64,000 bases of DNA from an uncultured Lachnospiraceae bacterium (lineage in GTDB: Bacteria; Bacillota; Clostridia; Lachnospirales; Lachnospiraceae), in NCBI GenBank assembly GCA_902779395.1, contig CACZBK010000001.1, forward strand, positions 124,001-188,000, read 5' to 3'. Under the pieces are notes generated by a model. It was not told where the DNA came from, did not search any database, and was given only the letters and a program-made list of their open reading frames with translations. A program made the translations under genes and the position numbers. Position 1 is the stretch's first letter; the number at the start of each line of letters is the position of its first letter. Of the stretch, positions 60,071 to 64,000 are shown piece after piece.

Positions 60071-60999
60071 CCTTCTTCCTCCGTCTCTTCTCTTACAAAA
60101 GAGGCTATATCTTTTAGTACCTGCTCGCGGCTTAAGATATAGCCTGATCTTCCTCCAAAGAGCTCTGCATATTCAGAGCGAAGATCATAATCATACGGCG
60201 GCTTAGACAGAATATTTTCAAATTCTTTTCCGCAAAGATAGCTGTAAACCTCTGAAGCGGAAAGAGGCGGTGTGGTTATATTCAGTCTTTTTAAACCGTT
60301 TGCGCGGGCTGTTTCTATATGTTTCCATAAATGCTTAAGCGGATAAAACTGGTATCTTGAACGGCTGTCCGTAAAATTCAGGGCACTGAAACCAACATTA
60401 AGAAACAGCTCTTTTAACCGCTTTTTTTCTGCCGGGTCATTTACCATGCATTTATAAAACCCGTTATCCTGCAGGATATAATACCTCCCCAGCCCGGGAG
60501 CTTTCGGAAGGAGTTCTTCCATCTTTTCCTTTGTCAGGAGCGCAGGATATACATGGATATAATCATAAAGAAAATTTTTCTTCAGATTTTTTCCGAAGAT
60601 AGCGGGAAGACGGACTATCAGACTTTTCCCGATATTCTCTTCGACCCATTTTTCCAGATAAAGGCGATTAGCCCCGTAAGCCGATGCAGCGCCCGGATCG
60701 ATAATCGTATCCTCATCCGCCCCCTTAGTATCGGGATATACTGCAATGGTGGATATCAGGATACACTCATCAGGCGATATCCTTCTTATGTTTTCTATTG
60801 CTTCTTTTATCAGGGAAAGGTCAGCCTCAGGATCACGGTTTGCAAGAAACATCTCTGCCCTTACCCCGGCGTAAACAAGCAGATCCGGCTTTTTATCATA
60901 TGCCTTCTGAATATCCGTTGAATGGAACATCCCGTCAAACCGATGCTGCGATATAAGATTTGAACCTACAAAACCTGTACTTCCTGCGATGAAATCCAT
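60067..60999 (-). CDS. NAD-dependent epimerase/dehydratase-like SDR with Tyr-x3-Arg
   Basis: 310 residues. N-terminal GSTGFVG (Gly6, Gly9, Gly12) is a nucleotide-binding motif, and ISTIAVYPD matches the serine/threonine region. The catalytic pair reads Tyr108-x3-Arg112 (AYGANRLYL) rather than Tyr-x3-Lys, so activity may be altered or lost. The C-terminal half (about 150-300) has the SDR-like LKELFLNVGFSALN and ITTPPLSASEVYSYL. It sits between a GT2 gene and the TIM-barrel gene. Substrate unknown. Confidence 0.82.
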   Translation of the reverse strand: MDFIAGSTGFVGSNLISQHRFDGMFHSTDIQKAYDKKPDLLVYAGVRAEMFLANRDPEADLSLIKEAIENIRRISPDECILISTIAVYPDTKGADEDTIIDPGAASAYGANRLYLEKWVEENIGKSLIVRLPAIFGKNLKKNFLYDYIHVYPALLTKEKMEELLPKAPGLGRYYILQDNGFYKCMVNDPAEKKRLKELFLNVGFSALNFTDSRSRYQFYPLKHLWKHIETARANGLKRLNITTPPLSASEVYSYLCGKEFENILSKPPYDYDLRSEYAELFGGRSGYILSREQVLKDIASFVREETEEEG

Positions 61000-61014
61000 G
61001 TTATCCTTCCCCTT

Positions 61015-61917
61015 TTATAATTTTTCGATGCTTTCGATCAAATAATTCTGCTTCCTGAAAACAATACGCAGAAGCAGTGTCATATATTTCAGCATTATCG
61101 CCAGTATCGCAAACAGTCCCGTCAGGCCGAAGGTTATAACAAACATAGTAGTCGTCCAGCCTTCGATAGGCTGTCCGTTTATCCAGACGATCAGGGTATA
61201 TATAAGCTCCGCAAAAGTTACCAGAAACATCAGCGCGGTAAAACCTAAACTGAATTTATATCCGAAATCCGTATACAGGACCAGACTGTCCGATGCGAGT
61301 CCGAAACGGTCATGTACCTTGGCATGACACTTCCCTGAAAATTCCAGTTCGGCAATCTTCATCCCGCAGGCAGCATACGCCGCTTTTCTGTACGGAAGAT
61401 TATCACTTATCGAGTGGACTCTGTTAAGTGCACGCCTGGATGTAAGGCGAAAAGCATCCGTACGAAGCTGATATGCTGCGTGACTGTTTGAATTGAAAAG
61501 CTTATAAAACAGCCTGCTGCTCCAACGCTCATGATCAGGACATACCGTTACGATATCATTTCCTTCCTGTGCCAGTTCATATGCCTTCCAGATCATTTCG
61601 GGATCATAGGGCATGTCTGCCATATCAAATTCATAGATATAATCTCCGATAGCACAGTCCAGTCCGGCATTCATGCACTGTTCATGAGGCTGGCGAAGAG
61701 ACATGTTTATAATGGTCAGAGGTTTTGATATACCTCCCGCCCATTCACGTATCCCTTTAGCCGTATCCCTGACATTTCCGTCCGCAACGGCTATCAGCTC
61801 AAACTGAAGAAAATGCTTATCCAGGCTGTCATACAGTTTCTGAAAGAATTCAATATTTCTGGTGTCTGATGCACTCAGAAAAACGACCGCCGATATGAAA
61901 TTCTGTTCTTTATTCAT
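61015..61917 (-). CDS. GT2 glycosyltransferase with C-terminal membrane helices
   Basis: 300 residues. The GT-A core is at about 8-215 with SAVVFLSASDT, ADGNVRD and the metal motif FDMADMPYDPEM (about 96-108). Two membrane helices follow (about 220-243 and 252-282), then a basic tail. This matches GT2 enzymes that add a sugar to polyprenyl phosphate at the membrane (GtrB/ArnC-like). The LRTDAFRLTSRRALNRV stretch fits that group. It overlaps the FAD oxidoreductase gene by four bases. Confidence 0.87.
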   Translation of the reverse strand: MNKEQNFISAVVFLSASDTRNIEFFQKLYDSLDKHFLQFELIAVADGNVRDTAKGIREWAGGISKPLTIINMSLRQPHEQCMNAGLDCAIGDYIYEFDMADMPYDPEMIWKAYELAQEGNDIVTVCPDHERWSSRLFYKLFNSNSHAAYQLRTDAFRLTSRRALNRVHSISDNLPYRKAAYAACGMKIAELEFSGKCHAKVHDRFGLASDSLVLYTDFGYKFSLGFTALMFLVTFAELIYTLIVWINGQPIEGWTTTMFVITFGLTGLFAILAIMLKYMTLLLRIVFRKQNYLIESIEKL

Positions 61918-63038
61918 AGTTCAAGTACCTCATCCAGATCGAATACAGTATTTATCTTTCCTGACAGTACACTGATAAAAGCCGGTCCTTCCGACATTTT
62001 TCTGATAAGTGTCGGACGGGAATCATCTATCTCGCTCGCCTGAAGTATGGGCTTCATACTGAACAGACTCCCCGCATACTCAAACTCATATTCCGGACGC
62101 ATGAATTTACGCGCCAGTTTACTCATATACGGCCATGAGCTTTCCGGCTTTGCGGGACAGTCATTACAATTGTAAAGATGTCCCGGATAACACAGGCCTT
62201 TGCTTTTTTCCTGACAGGCAAACTCAGGCTTTTCACTGTAGGATGTTTTATGCGGTGTAAATGTTACGCTTGTAAGGCTGTGATATCCTGTTTTTCCGAA
62301 AGGCATGATGGAAAAAAAAGGGCCGTCCATTACCGTAAGTCCCACATTTTTCAGCTTTTCGTTAACCCTGCACAGAATGATCTCACACAGCTCATATTTT
62401 ATCTTAAACGGTTCAAAGCCGAGCATAGCGTGTATCTCATTCACACCTGCGTAGGTTGCATTTAAAACAAAAGCAGTTTCAATATTCAGCTCTCCCGCCT
62501 TTATCTTCCAATGAGCTCCGGCTTGTTCGATCTTTTCAACCCGGTGCCCGAATGCGGTCTGTACATTCGGATATTTATTAAGCTCATTAAGAAACCACTT
62601 TTTAAGTACAGCGGCATCATAGGTGTACTCTGTTGTGAGAAACGCACCGTCACACATTCCGGGATTAAAAAAACGTTCCGCAGATACCTCATCACAGCGT
62701 ATACCGGCATTTGAACAAAAGCGCTTAAATCCGGCGGCATTTGTCCAGCTGAAATGACTCCCGGTAGCATATATCTGATCAAATTCAGTATAACAGCAGA
62801 AACCGTATTCTTCAAAAAAACGGTCAAAATAATGCGCACTCTTTATTGCGGTGGAAAAACTCCTGGGATAATGATATCCCATATGAACCCGGGCCTGATT
62901 TATATAGGTTGCACGGCAGAATGCTTCCCGGTCACACTCGATCAGTAATACCTTCTGCCCTTTTTCACCACATTTTAATGCGCTGTACATACCGTAAAAA
63001 CCGGCACCTATTATCACTTTGTCAAAAATATCCGTCAT
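61914..63038 (-). CDS. FAD-dependent oxidoreductase (DAO fold) with four-cysteine insert
   Basis: 374 residues. FAD-binding GAGFYG (11-16) and the acidic strand end LLIECD are at the N-terminus; SGKINTVFDLDEVLE near the C-terminus matches the closing FAD contact of glycine-oxidase-like enzymes. An insert near 270-300 carries Cys275, Cys283, Cys291 and Cys294 (YNCNDCP), which could bind a metal or iron-sulfur cluster. The substrate is unknown. The gene is linked by four-base overlaps to a GT2 gene and to the unknown gene at the right edge, so it probably acts on a sugar or glycolipid precursor. Confidence 0.85.
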   Translation of the reverse strand: MTDIFDKVIIGAGFYGMYSALKCGEKGQKVLLIECDREAFCRATYINQARVHMGYHYPRSFSTAIKSAHYFDRFFEEYGFCCYTEFDQIYATGSHFSWTNAAGFKRFCSNAGIRCDEVSAERFFNPGMCDGAFLTTEYTYDAAVLKKWFLNELNKYPNVQTAFGHRVEKIEQAGAHWKIKAGELNIETAFVLNATYAGVNEIHAMLGFEPFKIKYELCEIILCRVNEKLKNVGLTVMDGPFFSIMPFGKTGYHSLTSVTFTPHKTSYSEKPEFACQEKSKGLCYPGHLYNCNDCPAKPESSWPYMSKLARKFMRPEYEFEYAGSLFSMKPILQASEIDDSRPTLIRKMSEGPAFISVLSGKINTVFDLDEVLEL

Positions 63039-64000
63039 TTCGATATATCATCTCCGGCAAAATATAATCCGTTTATCTTATAATCCGTGTCCGCTTCAAC
63101 TGACAGACGGTCAAACAGATATGTACTCCACAGCATATCGGACGAAACACAGAAAGCATAATCATTTGTTCCCGGCTTCAGTAAAAAAGAATACTCTGTA
63201 CATTTGTCTGTCTCGTCATATCCGAAGGTCAAAGTAATATCTCCCTCTGCGACGGCACTTATATTTATCCTGCAGTAGACAGCCCCCTCATAAGAACAGA
63301 GCTTTTCCGCAGCTTTAGCTGCCTCCCTTTCATCATACGGGTTGATAGCCGAAAGGATCTCATCCCCGGCATTTCCGCAGGTTCCCCATAAATACGGGAT
63401 ATTCTGAAGCTCATGTCTGAAATGGTCTTCTGATATTTTCGACAGACCGGAAACTGTTTTCATATACTTTATTCCTTCAGCTTTTTTCAGCATCGACTGA
63501 TAAAGTTCATTCTTTGCCAATATTACATACCCATCAATTTTACCAAGCGGTGAATAGTTATTATTTATATATGTCGATATGAGAAAATAGCGGTCTGTAT
63601 TAGGGACCCCGTCAAGTTTTGCATTTACGTTTTTGGGATCTTTCAACATAAGCGCTATTGCAACATCTTTGTCACAGCTTCTGATCTCTTCAAGAAACTG
63701 TTCCTGCCCGATACGTCCGTTTACCAGGGCAGGTGACTGATTAACATAAACCGGTTTTTCTTTATCAACATACTGATACAGAAGAGTTTGATTTGTAAAA
63801 TCAAGATATGTCTGATCTTCGCTTAAAAGGGCGTTCAGCACTTCTTTCAGATCATAACTCTCTTTTTCCGCCGCGTCTTCAATATCAAACGAATCAAAGC
63901 TTATCATATCATATTCCGCATTGGTGATCGGAAGTATGGATGTGCTCCATATCGAATGTTCATATGAAACAAACATCATGACTATTATCACCGGGATCAT
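63035..64000 (-). CDS. Unknown protein, 5' part outside or at the window edge
   Basis: 321 readable residues, running to the right edge. The first visible codon is an ATG at 63998-64000, but the reading frame may continue upstream. The stretch at the edge is hydrophobic (MIPVIIVMMFV), a last membrane helix, followed by an outward-facing polar domain of about 300 residues. The C-terminal 110 residues look like a beta-sandwich (YCRINISAVAEGDITLTFGY). This shape fits the end of a multi-helix membrane protein with a large extracellular domain, such as a membrane glycosyltransferase, but I cannot assign a family. Confidence 0.6.
   Translation of the reverse strand: MIPVIIVMMFVSYEHSIWSTSILPITNAEYDMISFDSFDIEDAAEKESYDLKEVLNALLSEDQTYLDFTNQTLLYQYVDKEKPVYVNQSPALVNGRIGQEQFLEEIRSCDKDVAIALMLKDPKNVNAKLDGVPNTDRYFLISTYINNNYSPLGKIDGYVILAKNELYQSMLKKAEGIKYMKTVSGLSKISEDHFRHELQNIPYLWGTCGNAGDEILSAINPYDEREAAKAAEKLCSYEGAVYCRINISAVAEGDITLTFGYDETDKCTEYSFLLKPGTNDYAFCVSSDMLWSTYLFDRLSVEADTDYKINGLYFAGDDISK

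Overview
The window reads as chromosomal DNA of a Gram-positive, moderate-GC, fibre-degrading Firmicute. A Lachnospiraceae relative (rumen or gut, Butyrivibrio-like) is the best guess. The reasons are the intracellular GH115/GH51/GH43 set fed by a sugar ABC importer, strong AGGAGG ribosome sites, sigma-A-type TTGACA/TATAAT promoters, and a tRNA without an encoded CCA. The taxonomy is inference; there is no rRNA or other marker gene here. Almost everything lies on the minus strand. No prophage, insertion sequence or CRISPR array was seen, and no gene-free stretch exceeds 300 bases.

Left third (1-30782): a glucuronoarabinoxylan utilisation region. A probable long minus-strand operon starts at a divergent promoter beside an AraC regulator (19376-20329). 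It runs GH115 alpha-glucuronidase, GH2, a GH10 xylanase with a lipoprotein-type signal, a very large solute-binding protein, two permeases, an NHL/TPR protein, a YIP1 protein, a DUF5696 protein and a second permease pair cut by the window edge. A second minus operon holds two GH43 enzymes and an SGNH esterase. A third holds a metallo-beta-lactamase-fold protein, a small lipoprotein, a GH51 arabinofuranosidase and a third GH43. Only the xylanase looks exported. The picture is a brief cut outside the cell, import of large decorated oligosaccharides, then debranching inside. Between these operons sit a two-domain PPK2-type kinase and a small Cpl-7-domain protein with its own strong promoter and terminator.

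Middle (32156-35854): a tRNA-Lys(CTT) with promoter, leader hairpin and terminator, a rhodanese-TtcA-like sulfur-transfer fusion, and a two-module AAA protein of the CbxX/SpoVK type.

Right half (35957-64000): envelope polysaccharide genes. A tightly packed minus operon from a promoter near 52200 carries two paralogous membrane-anchored GH25 muramidases, rfbB, rfbA and rfbC for a dTDP-rhamnose-type precursor, a Wzm/Wzt exporter with a C-terminal Wzt domain, and three large glycosyltransferases. One of these fuses a methyltransferase, a kinase-like domain and a GT2 domain, and resembles the WbdD chain-terminator logic of O-antigen systems. Next come a plus-strand dolichol-phosphate-type GT2, a gmd-rmd-araC operon (GDP-D-rhamnose), a pair of anchored envelope proteins (one a phosphodiester glycosidase whose predicted promoter leaves almost no leader), and a right-end module of two GTs, a TIM-barrel isomerase, an SDR, a FAD oxidoreductase and a truncated unknown protein.
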